This document shows, in pieces, positions 1 through 11,054 of a stretch of DNA of 64,000 nucleotides (position 1 is its first letter; each line of letters opens with the position of its first letter). Location of the stretch: positions 3,782,001 to 3,846,000 of the forward strand of contig CM040106.1 in assembly GCA_022496805.1 (NCBI GenBank), read 5' to 3'. Source of the DNA: Pohlia nutans. Taxonomy: Eukaryota > Streptophyta > Bryopsida > Bryales > Mniaceae. Below the pieces are notes generated by a model that had not been told where the DNA came from, searched no databases, and was given only the letters and a program-made list of their open reading frames with translations. A program made the translations under genes and the position numbers.

Positions 1-1834
1 CACTCGCCCACCACCCACATTCTTGGTATCATATAAAAGCTCTTTAATGAGAAGGGGAGCAAAAAGTCCATTTGTTACTTTTGAACCCATAGTGTAGAAG
101 GGTAATGGCCTGATATGGGTCTTTGTCTAAACATTGTATGAATTTTGAGAAATATCTTTTTGGTAAGAAAAAAACATTGGAAAACTAAAAAAAGTAGAGG
201 GTGTTATATACACTATGGCTGCAACTATATACATGGTGATAAAAACAAAAAAATTAGCAGACATGAAATGAGTTGGACAAGTCACACTATGTAAGATGCG
301 TAGAAGTGATACCTATATCACGCCATTCTTTGGAAATTATGGATTTTTGATCATATTATGGTTAAAATTTTAATCTATTAAATAACTATTATAATGATAA
401 TTTTATCTATAAATAAATGACTAAATCACCAAGAACACTGGTGCAACAACACAAGGCCACACTAGTAATTACGAAAAGAAAACGCTCTCTATATATTTTA
501 TCTTATTGAAAAGTTCACCCATGGGATTTTTATTTTATTTTATTTTATTTATTTCTTCTCTAGCCATTCATATTCATCACGTTCAGCTATGCTTATAACA
601 TCAATTTGTTTTTTTTTTTTTTGAATCTTTCAACCTTCTCATAATTTTATCTTAGTGTAAAACATGGAAGAATAGAAGTTCAAATTTCTCTAAATCCCCC
701 CAGACTTAAATGCAAGAGAACAAAAATTGTCCCCTATTTTGAACATGTAGGGGCACACCTTAAAAAAATAACTCCCCCTTTCAAGGATTTAAACTTCTTG
801 AGGGGTTCTCGTGAACGAAATTGGACCACATGCCCCAAATTTACAAAAACAAATTGCCAAAAAAAAAACCCTAGGTTGCCCAAAATGAAAATTTCAGAAA
901 ATGGGGCCATGGATGAACAGTGCTTGCATTAACGTTGGCAAATTTTGTAGGTATAATTTGCAAAACGTTGGGATAGAAGTTCTTATTTCTTGACTTTTTA
1001 TGAGTAATTGCAATTTATACCTTTAAGTAGTCTAGGTGTCAAATTCATCAACCATCATGCTCGATGTGCAAGAGCTTTCAATGATTTTCTTTATTGTAAT
1101 AGGCTCATTACAAATACACCTATATCGATTAATTATAGAAGACTCACTTGCATCTTTATTATTATATATTAAATGATCTTTTTGCACTCATCTCATTCAT
1201 CTCAATTCATATTAATATGAATAAATAAATATTATATATATATATATATATAATTGTATGTGTGACAATTTTTAATCAAATTGCTACTTTTGGATCAACA
1301 ACAAATAACTCTAATAATTCCAATCTATCTTTTTAACCCATAAAGGACATGCAATTTTCTCAGTTTTAAGGGTTATTTTTGCAACTTTCTTTTCATTCTT
1401 TTGAGAAATTTCTTTTTGTACATTATAGTGTACACCAAAATGAATTAAATCTGTAATTAATTATCCTAATTGACCAAAGTAGCAAACAAATTCATTGCTA
1501 CAAAGTAGATCATCAAAGTGCGCATGTGACATTTTTTTGGTTTTCCCTCAATTTAAACAGTGGCATGAATTTAAAATTTAAAATTTTAAGGATCCAAAAA
1601 AATAAATATTCATTTGACACACTTTGAAATAAAAATTAACACGGAAAATAATATGATGGGACAAAACCTCATGGAACTATGTATGGTCAAATTTAGTTGA
1701 CATTAGGTATGTAAATTTTTTTGATGTGTATATCTCACTTAACATTTACTATTTGAAGAATTACATGGCATGTCCAATATTTTAGAATCCGCCACAACAA
1801 TTCTCATGCAACGATTCTTTTTACTAGATACAAC
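1..1834. other. AT-rich intergenic or intronic DNA, nothing recognised
   Basis: This stretch is AT-rich with short homopolymer runs (T11 near 610) and a TA dinucleotide run near 1235-1250. I see no coding exon, RNA gene or clear element end. It may be upstream intron of the spliced gene whose exons begin at 3393. Confidence 0.5.
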
Positions 1835-3288
1835 TTAACCCCTAAATGACCAACTTACCTGAACGTGGACGATGTATAGAATCAAACCCAAATTTCTCAT
1901 CTGTCATTGACTTTTTGTAGTGTGGGTTTTTACCATAGATTTTATGGAAAGTCAGCTTCATGCATGTGTGATCCGATTAGTTAGGCAATGACTTGTGAAT
2001 TCTTTTTGCCTCATTTCATTTTGTAGTGATTTACCCAAAATTTCAAAGATTTCAATGTAAAATTGCTCTTAAAAAGTCAACTCATAGAATTAGGCAACCA
2101 AAAAATCTTCAAAAATCACTACACTTAGAGTATTATATTTCAACCAATTACAACAAATTTCATATACAAATTGTCAATATCTTATGATATTCGAAGATGC
2201 ATTATAAAATGCAATTAAAAGTGATATTTTGAACTTGATAGATGAGTAAAAGTTGTTCATTATAATTTTTTTGCTTCTATCCATACGGTTAGATCTATGA
2301 TTGCAATCACCAATATTTTGTATAAATAATTGAAACCCAAAATTCAAATTTCTTTTGCAATTCAATTACGAATAAGATATTGACAATTTGTAAATGAAAC
2401 TTGTTGTGATTGGTTGAAATATAATACTCTAAGTTTAGTGATTTTTAAAGGTTTTTTGGTTGCTTAATTTTTTGAGTTGATTTTTTAAGAGCACTTTTAC
2501 ATTGAAATCTTCAAAAGTTTGAGTGAATCACTACAAAATGAAATGAGGCAATTTTTTTTCAAAAGTCATTGCCTATCTAATCGGATCACACATGCATGAA
2601 GTTGACTTTCCATAAAATCTATGGTAAAAAATCCACACTACAAAAAGTGCATGGTAGATGGTAAAACATGGATGAAATCTGTACATCGCCCAAATAATGG
2701 ACGCTCATGCAATTAACCCCTAAATGCCTAGAGCCTTTTCCAAATTTGGCAGTTTTGCAAAGATGCATTATAAAATGCAACCTAGAGGGATATTTTGAAC
2801 TTTATATATGAATAAAAGTTGTATGTTATGAATTTAAGATTCTATCCATACGGATAGATCTATGATTACTATTACCAATAATTTTGTATAAAATTTGAAA
2901 CGTGAAAATAAAAATTATTTTGTAATTCGATTACGAATAAGATATTGACAATCTATGAATGAAATTCATTCTGATTGGTTGAAATGTAATACTCTAAGTG
3001 CAGCGATTTTTGGAGATTTTTTGGTTGCTTAGTTTTATGAGTTGACTTTTTTTAGAGCACTTTTACATTGAAATCTTCAAAATTTTGGGTGAATCACTAC
3101 GACATGAAACGAAGCGTAAAAAGTTCACAAATCATTTCCTTTCTAATCGAATCACACATGCATGAAGTTAACTTCCCATAAAATCTACAGTAAAAATTTC
3201 ACACTGCAAAAAGTGCATGATGGATGAGAAATTGTGGATGAAATCTGCACATCGTCCAAAAATGGACGCTTAGGCAGTTAGGGGTTAA
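1835..3288. mobile_element. TTAA-flanked foldback element, composite
   Basis: The left end reads TTAA then CCCCTAAATGACC at 1839. The right end reads GCAGTTAGGGG then TTAA at 3285-3288. The segment at about 1839-2188 is the reverse complement of about 2365-2712, giving a hairpin with arms near 300 bp. A third copy of the same sequence, in the orientation of the second arm, lies at about 2759-3284. The exact TTAA on both sides plus termini beginning CCCC fits piggyBac-type insertion, but no transposase is present. The superfamily is inferred from the ends only. Confidence 0.55.
2713..3288. mobile_element. Inner TTAA-flanked unit of the composite
   Basis: A second left end, TTAA followed by CCCCTAAATGCC, starts at 2713 and could pair with the right end at 3284 to give a 568-bp element flanked by TTAA. 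Its body repeats the 2193-2700 sequence: both contain GATGCATTATAAAATGCAA and later GATTACGAATAAGATATTG-like text. Either this unit inserted next to the foldback copy, or the two arose by tandem duplication. Confidence 0.45.
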
Positions 3289-3392
3289 GAGTTAAAGGGC
3301 TAAAGAACCTTATGACAATGCTGACATAATTTACGATTATTTTTACGTACAGAAACCTGACTTCTGCATATTTATAGATAATAAAAAACAAG

Positions 3393-4119
3393 GTGATTAA
3401 TGAAAAGAAGAGATTAGTCAAAGAGCTGAATGCTGAATCAGAGGATAGACTTGCTGTAGCAGCTCTTCAACGAGCTCAGGAGTACCAATGTAAACAAGAG
3501 CTTGTTCGACAACTCCATGTGACTATCGCCCTCATAGTCTGTATATTTAAACATAGACTTGCATTTATTTAATCTGGCAGTCTGCTTTAAAGTGTTGTCC
3601 TAGTACAAGAAGAGTGCATATTTTATTATGTGAGTGATATTCACACCACTAAATTGCTGGTTTTAGTTCCTGGACAAAGAATCTTGCTATAAGATTCCAA
3701 AATTTGATATTCATTCAACTGGAGGACATGGGACATTGTCTGAGATGTCCATTGCTGAACTTCGAGAAAGACTTGTGCAAGTGAAGAAATGGCATGAGGA
3801 AGAGAAGGAAAGAAAGCAAAATATGGTGCACGAGAAGACTATGGGGGTGAATTTTTCATGCCTCCATATAATGATTTTAAAGTAACAGGGATCACTCGCA
3901 ATCACTTTGTGACAGAATAAGATAATCCTATCCTGTGACTGAATTTAAGGGTTTCTTTCATGTGGATATTTTTCACAGAAACGCCAAATGTTGCGAGAAA
4001 CAGCAAGAATGGTCACTCGGATGCGTCAGGTAACACGGGCTCAATATCTCAGCGAAAGAGCACGCAAGCAACGGAAAGATTTGGATCTTATTGATGTTGC
4101 AATGCAGATTGGCATGTGA
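3393..4119 (+). CDS. 3' exons of a spliced gene, CFAP99-like ciliary protein (tentative)
   Basis: Three exons join cleanly, all in phase 0: 3393-3518 (42 codons), 3667-3846 (60 codons) and 3979-4119 (46 codons plus TGA). Each has an AG acceptor, and the two introns begin GTGACT and GTGAAT. The joined reading is charged and helical, rich in E, K, R and Q. Exon 2 contains GHGTLSEMSIAELRERL, a pattern I associate from memory with the C-terminal part of cilia- and flagella-associated protein 99. The family name is therefore unverified. If right, the gene would serve the axoneme of motile sperm and the 5' exons lie upstream, possibly outside the window. I see no frameshift or stop, unlike every other coding stretch here, so this is the best candidate for a functional host gene. 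The ORFs on the opposite strand here are shadows. Confidence 0.5.
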
Positions 4120-4862
4120 TGTTGTGTTCCAGACAATCACATAAGGTAACCACATCTAACTCCAACACGTACCTCCAATGGATACCAGGGCATCTTTTTG
4201 CGGATGAGTACATATTGATTGTGAAAACTTATATAGCATTAACATTAGAACTGTTGTCCCTTTTAGTCATCTCCTAATAAAATTTTGAATCCTCATAACT
4301 TTTCTAAACAATATCCCTTTAAGGTCCCAATTCAACACTGTTTTCAAAGAAACGTTATAAAATGTTAGATGAATACCAAAAATGGAGTTGATGTACAAAG
4401 AAAAGTTGTAAATGTCAATGTGAAGATCACATCTGTACGGTTGGATTTATCATATTTTTTAGTAAGTATTTTTAATTATTTTTGCAAGGTTTTATCTTGA
4501 AACTCGATTAAAAATCCCGCATTAACATAATTATTTTAAAAAATATTGTAATGAAATTGGAATAACATGCTCTATGAGATGGTATGGTTTCCATTATTTG
4601 ATTCTACTTATTTTGGTAAATCATGTTTTAGGTCTCACTTTTTGAACTAAGAATAAAACTTGACATAAACCAATTGTGTGATTTTTCCAAAAATCATAAT
4701 AACCCATTTTAAGAATCCAAACCGTACAATAGATAGTAAACTTGTACAAGAACCAAGAGAAATTTATGTGGATGAAAAATGTCTAATTCGGATGAGAATC
4801 GAACAACTTGAATCTGTTTGTCGTTCAAATATTGGACTCTGGAGCGTCAAAGGGATATCCAA
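4120..4862. repeat. AT-rich dispersed repeat, copy 1
   Basis: The part at about 4260-4640 resembles about 6240-6560: both pass through a repeated run with GTTGTAA, a CATCTGT segment, TTTATCAT, then TTTTGCAAGG and a closing TTTATTTT-type tail. The second arm of the TTAA elements shares similar phrases. No element ends are resolved and no gene is visible. Confidence 0.35.
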
Positions 4863-4865
4863 TTA

Positions 4866-5302
4866 GGGCATGTTTAGTTGCATAAGGTTGTCCTTGTAAT
4901 TGCTGACAAGAATTAAACAAGTCTAACTACACTAAATAGTATATTTAGTGTGAGGTGATGAATAATGTGCTTACCCCTACTACTTGTGTAACACTAATTG
5001 TCAATTTGTGGGTAATTAGTTGTGGTGGTTATCATCCAATTTTATTCATTCTATTTCTAAAATTTCAGTTTTTCCATCTAAACTTTCATCTCAAGTTTCA
5101 TTCCTTACTCACACTAAATATCATTATCTCAAAACATCACAATGTCAAAACGTTACTATTCTTCATAAATAGTGTGAGAATTCACATTTAGTGTTCTTAC
5201 AAAAATAGGTTTTTTGATATTTAGAGTGATGTTTGCAATCACAGTGCCTCACACTAAATATACTATTTAGTGTAGTGTAATGATAAGACCTATACACAAT
5301 GC
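4866..5302. mobile_element. Harbinger/Tourist-like MITE
   Basis: TTA occurs on both sides (4863-4865 and 5303-5305). The left end begins GGGCATGTTTAG, similar to PIF/Harbinger termini. The right end (reverse complement AGCATTGTGTATAG) is a weaker match. Inside lies a perfect 29-bp inverted repeat, 4927-4955 against 5247-5275, built around ACACTAAATAGTATATTTAG. No transposase is encoded. The inverted repeat is certain; the superfamily assignment is inferred. Confidence 0.55.
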
Positions 5303-5641
5303 TTAAATTAAAGTGTCTGAATTTTATGTAGAATCCTTACATCTATCATGCAATACATTTAGAAAAACTATCTTCAAAAACTCTTATGGTTATCCATAGT
5401 CATTCTTTTACAACTTGTGTATTTAAAATTTTGAAAAGTTTTTGAAGTCTTTCAAATTCTAAAAAACGTAAAGATGTGTGATAAAGTGAATTTGGAAGAA
5501 TAATTTAGTACTGAATTTTAAACAAAAATTGTAAAATATGACTAATAAATCACAATAATAAAATTGAATCTATTATTTTTCTAATACATAGTAATTATTA
5601 AAATTTGAGATTAAAAAAAATTAAAATTTATGCATTAAATT

Positions 5642-5679
<38 letters not shown>

Positions 5680-8600
5680 TTGTTACGTTGAGATCTCTCC
5701 AACCGTGCATCTCCCAGTCGCATTGTTGGTACCGTTAGAAAGCTCTCAACAAGAAGGGGTGCATGGATTTTTTTTGTCGCGTTTGGACCTATGATGTGAA
5801 ATTTATGGATTTTTAATTGGATTTCATCATAATAAATTGAATTGAATTATGAAAAATGAAATATGTGGGCTTTTGATGTCCTTGGCATTGTTGGAAAGCT
5901 CTCAACAAGGGTGCATAGAAGTCGTTTTGTAGCTTTTCGACTTACGTTGTGAAAGTTATAGATTTTCAATCAAATTTCATCACCATAAATTGAATTAAAT
6001 TATGGATAAAGCAAAAGCAAAAGTACACAAAACACGAGGAACACACAAGAACGCACAAGAACACGGGAAGCACTACAATGTATGAATATACAATGAATAC
6101 GGGGACAACTTGGGCCAATGTCACAGGGCTATACGAGTTCTTTCTAAATTGATTGAAGATTGGTTGTTAGCAATTTTAATGAGAAATTGATTTCTATGAG
6201 TTAAAGATGTAACAAATTTCTATGAATTCACCTTTTAACGTCTTGATCCACAACCAATTTAAAATTGTATTATAAAATAGTTTATGACTCACACAAATGG
6301 AGTTAATATATATAGATAAAAGTTGTAATTCTCAATGTGTAGATTGCATCTGTGCTATTTTATTTATCATGATATTTATTAAAATAATTTAATTAATTTT
6401 GCAAGGATTTTCTTTTGAAATTCACTTAAAATTTTCAAATTGATAAATTTTTATTTGAACATTACAACAAATTTGGAAAAATATGCACTTTGAGAAGGTC
6501 AAATTTAAACAATTTGACTTTATTTATTTTAGGAAATCATTGTTAAAGTCTATAGTTAGTATTTTAAAGTAGTTAGAACTTTATTTATGTCTTTTTAGTA
6601 AAATTATAAACATTTTACAAAATAAAGTTAAAATAAATTAGTAATTAATCTTAAGAATAAATAAGCTAGGGGTGTAAAGGTAAAAAAAAATAAAGTAAAA
6701 TATAAAAAAACAAAGTAAAAAATATAAAGCTGAAAAGGAAATGAAAATAAAAAAGAAAAGAAAAAGAAGAATAAATAAATTTGAAGAGTTGCAAGTTGTG
6801 CCGCTTGTGAACATCACAACTATTCCTCTTTCAAGTATTAGAAGGGGGTTGTTGCAACTGCCAAGAATGAGTTGCCCATGAATTTGGTGCTCATTGTTTA
6901 TTTCAACTTGTAATTTGCGTTTTTCATGAATAAAATTCCTCTTGCTCAATTCTATGTGTAGTTTTCTTTCCCTGCTTGTTGCATTGTGTACTTGCCTTTT
7001 GTACTTGTGCTATCTGTGTGTGGCATTTGTATTAGAGATTTTTGTGTTATAATTGTGTGTGAACTGTAAGAGCAAGGGTCTCGTGTAATTTGGAAGTGCC
7101 AGAGTTTTGCTAGCGGAAATCATGAGGACGAGGTGTGCTGGTGTTGTGTGAAAGCTGGTGCTACGGAGTGGTGGTTTTGCAAGTAATTGGAGTGAGGAGT
7201 GTAGAGTACAACGTTGGTGGTCAAGGCTGCAGAGTTTTTGAGGCAGAAAATGTAAATATTGAACGTGCTGGAAAGGCGCTAGAGTTTGAGAGAAAACCGA
7301 GGGTGAGGGTTGTATAAGATTTAAGCCGATCAGTGAGAAAGTCGTGTTTGCATGTGTGTGAGTATCGACGTTGCCGAGATTTGCGAGTGTCGTGATTTGG
7401 AGTCTGGGGTGCGTAGCATTGACGTTAGAGTTAGTTCAAGAGCAATTGCAGAGGTAGGAGTGACGTCAAGTTGGATCATAGATTTTGTGAGAAGCGATGA
7501 GGATTTTGTGTGAACGAAGTGCTGCTAGCGTGACATGGCGATTGTGGAGTCTCAAAGCACGAGACAGAGTGTAGGTGGTTGGATGATGACGCCGGTGGAG
7601 ATTGCGATTGTGGACAGAGCAAATTGGCTACCAGGGCTGTGAGTAGCAAAGTGACGAATTACATAGCGCGGAAATTGGAGTGTGCGGAGCCGGCAAAAAA
7701 GCTGGTGCTAGAGACGCTGTGAGTGACGGAGGTACCATGACTTCATTTAATTTTAATTTTTGTTGCTTGGGGCCTTGAGTGATTAGAGTGGGTGAGTGAA
7801 TATGCGGTGCCAGATTCTGCTTTCGCGATCGAATTCGGATGTCGAAGCTCTCGTCGTTTTCTAATTCAAGTGCTGGGTTGCTGCAGTTCTCATTATATAT
7901 TTCATGTTGCTTTGCATTTGTGCACAAAGTTTGGATTCTTCGTCTGTCTTGCAATGACCAGTCATTGATATTTGTGAGGTTAGAATAATGAATGTTACGC
8001 TCTTTGATTTTATTTTAAATTTATTTTGAGTTTTGTTGGGGCTTTTGACGCAAAAAAATGGGGTTAGTGACAATGTGTAGAATTGTGCATGAGTCACATT
8101 GTTGTTTGATACAATGTTTGTTATCGAACGTTGCATTGCTGAGTCAACAGTGTCTTGTGATTATAATTTTGATAATTTTTTAGTTTGCAAGAAACAATCA
8201 GTTTTTATCCTTCATGTGATAGAGGTTCATTGATATCTGTGAAACGTTAATGGATGCGGTCGAAAGCTGGTGTTGTGCTCTAAACTGAAGATCTGAAGAG
8301 CTGATTGATAGAGAAAGCATATTAATTGATTTAAATTGCAATTGCAATTATTAGGTGATTCAAGTGTGTAGGAATTAGTTTAGAAATGAGATCTCAATCT
8401 CACTTTGTATTCCTTGTTAAAATGAAATTATAAAGTGTTAAATGTTTGTTTTGTGTGTGTTATACATAATTTTGTTTTGCATTAAATGGTTTAAGTTTTA
8501 AGAATGTGAAGAATTGCATTTATTTCCTATTTTATTTTAAGCTTTAGATACCTAAATAGTATAATTTGAGATTGAGTCCAACAATTGAAATGAAGGGTTT

Positions 8601-9073
8601 GTTAGTTGTAATTTGAAATGTTAAAAACAATACTTAGATTGACTGTTTTATTGCAGTTTAAAATGGATAGTTTTATAAAAAAAAATCCACTGATTTTTTT
8701 AATGTTATAAAATTTATTTTAGAATTCATAGTGTTCCTAAATTTTATGTTATTATTCATTCAAAAGTGAATTAGAATACTTATAAAAATTTAACATTGAT
8801 GATTACATTCTTTAAAAAGTATTCTAAATTAAAAATGAATACAAAAATCTTAAAAAAAAAAGAAAAGAATAAAGTTAAATCCTATTTCATTGTGAATGCT
8901 TGAGATCAAAATTAATTATTATTTTTTTAAAGTTTAAAACAAAGTGATCTAAAGAGTAAAAAGGTTTAAGGTAGCCCTATTTCTATGATGAATGCATAGT
9001 TAAGTATCATTGTAATACTTTAAAGTTACTTTATACTTTCTTAAAAGACATGAATATAGTTTTTATCTGCATA
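5303..9073. other. Non-coding AT-rich region with repeats
   Basis: It holds a poly-T run of about 34 bases at 5645-5678, and the second copy of the AT-rich dispersed repeat at about 6240-6560. Two short related blocks at about 5725-5820 and 5880-5990 share AGAAAGCTCTCAACAAG and the following text. From 7000 to 8200 the base composition is less AT-rich, but no reading frame looks like a known protein. Confidence 0.4.
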
Positions 9074-9636
9074 CCGTAGCCTCTACCAGATTTCGTCAAT
9101 GTAAAACCGAAATATTTTATTTTTTTCATGGACAGATTTCGTCACGCTATTTTTAGATTCTCATATTTTTCGTTATTTGTGGACGAATTTTTGTTGAAAT
9201 TTCGTCAGCAAGACAAAATCAGCAAGCACGCCACCAAGCTGACAGCATCTCCAAGCCATTTTGTTAGAATAGTCTGTTGCATGTACTAGAGATAGAATTA
9301 GATTGTAAGGTGCTTCACTGTATACTTATTAACTTGCCTTGATTAGACTCCAAAATTAGACTGTGACCATGTGACTTCACAGTTTGAAAGACTGTGAGAT
9401 AAGGGTATGCTATGTACTTTTGGATTGCATTATCCCTTTGCTCTAATGTTAGTCTCTGCCATGTGTTACTTTGATACTTTAATTTGAAGTATGCTTCAAA
9501 CTTGCAATTATTTTTCTTTTTGTTCTTTCTTATATTTAATTTTATGAAATTTCAGCGCATATCCTCTGAAAATTTGAATGTTTTCGTTTTTTAAAATAAT
9601 TAATTATTTAATGCCGAAATTTGGTAAAGGCTACGG
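9074..9636. mobile_element. TA-flanked mariner-like MITE
   Basis: The terminal inverted repeat starts CCGTAGCCTCTACCAGATTT at the left, and the right end reads as its near-exact reverse complement (about 20 of 22 positions). TA flanks both ends (9072-9073 and 9637-9638), as expected for Tc1/mariner-type insertion. The 563-bp body is AT-rich and non-coding. Confidence 0.6.
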
Positions 9637-10129
9637 TAGTCTTAGGCTCTATTTCTTGGTGTGGTTTTAGGTTCAACAATTAAGCAAAGATAGTTATTAT
9701 ACTATGTTTGTTCTTGCCTATAGGATCTAATTATGTACTTGGACAAATTGACCTAAAAGACCCAAGAAACACAATCTTCGTAAATCTTTAATTCTAAACT
9801 TTGCATTACATCAAAGAAACTTTGCATCCAAACTATTTGATCACATCAAAAATTATTTGACCTCTCTGAATTGATTAGTCATATCGTATGAAGTTTGACT
9901 ATATAGGTTCAAATGAGCATTTACTAAACCACTTGATCCAAATTATAAATATAAGATAAAAATGAGTTATGTGTAATAATTTTCAAAATATTACTTTAGC
10001 ATTTGAATAAGTGATAGTGCATACATTGCATATGACAATTCGACCAAACCTAAATTATTGATCAACTATTTGACCTCCCTGTAGAATACTAGACAGTACT
10101 GTGACTACATTCATTGTGTCGCAACGTTA

Positions 10130-11054
10130 TTAACCCCTAAGCGCTCAATCAACCATTTTATGGTCCCTGCCCAAATTTAATTGACTGCCCACGGTCAGGG
10201 TTGACTTTTTTTCATGTTTTGACTTTTTTCCTTGATGTGGAATCAAGTTTTCTATGGTCTGTGTGTGAAGACTCTTTGAACTGATGTGTGGTTGTTTGCA
10301 CAACATTTTTTGAAGTATACTTCCTCAGTGGAGCTTCACTTTTGATGAAATTGCAACCAGTAATAAAACGACAACTCAGACAAATTGAGCAACTGCCCAT
10401 TGCAACGGGCTCTTGGGCATTGTAGTGTGTCAGAATGGGTGTGGACTTGGAAAATGGGTTCACGGAGTACCAAAATTAAATGGAGGAGGGCACCCAATGG
10501 AATTGAATGTGGTGAATAGTAGTGAGAGCTATTCTCAGTAATTAGATGGTTATTGCAGCTTGTGAGACCGGGTCCCTCCCTGCCTCCCTCATTTGCTTTG
10601 GCTGTCCAAGGTCCAGTAAGGACCACAATTTTTCTTTGAAAATTGCATTCTCAGTTGCACCCCTTGTCATTGCAAGGTACTGGAAAAATATAAAAAAAAT
10701 TCTTACACTTTCAAATTTGTTCCCCCTGATTCTCAATTACTAAACCTTCATGTAGCCAAAGAGAGGCAATCAATTTCAATTTTTTTCTTTGAGTAATTGC
10801 CCGCAAAAGAAAGCTGCCTGGAAATTTTACAGCCCAAAAATTTCAAAATTTGAACTTTGAGACTATATATGAGAAGATCCGTACGATAAAAATATCTAAA
10901 ATTTTAAGAGTAAGTCAACATTACTATAATTTAATAGATCCTACGGTTGAATTTTCAAAAAAATGTTTTTTTAAAAATTTCTCACTGTTTTGGAAAAATG
11001 AGAAAAAAATGACAGTTTTGGTGTTCCACCCCCCCTTGGGCGTTTAGGGGTTAA
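10130..11054. mobile_element. TTAA-flanked element with CCCC ends
   Basis: TTAA at 10130-10133 is followed by CCCCTAAGCGC. At the right end, GGGCGTTTAGGGG is followed by TTAA at 11051-11054. The termini match over about 11 bases with one difference. The next left-end bases (ATCAACCATTTT) also match the ends at 18397 and 19173. The ORFs inside are short and look random. This is the cleanest member of the family: full length about 917 bp, exact TTAA on both sides, no transposase. Confidence 0.6.
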
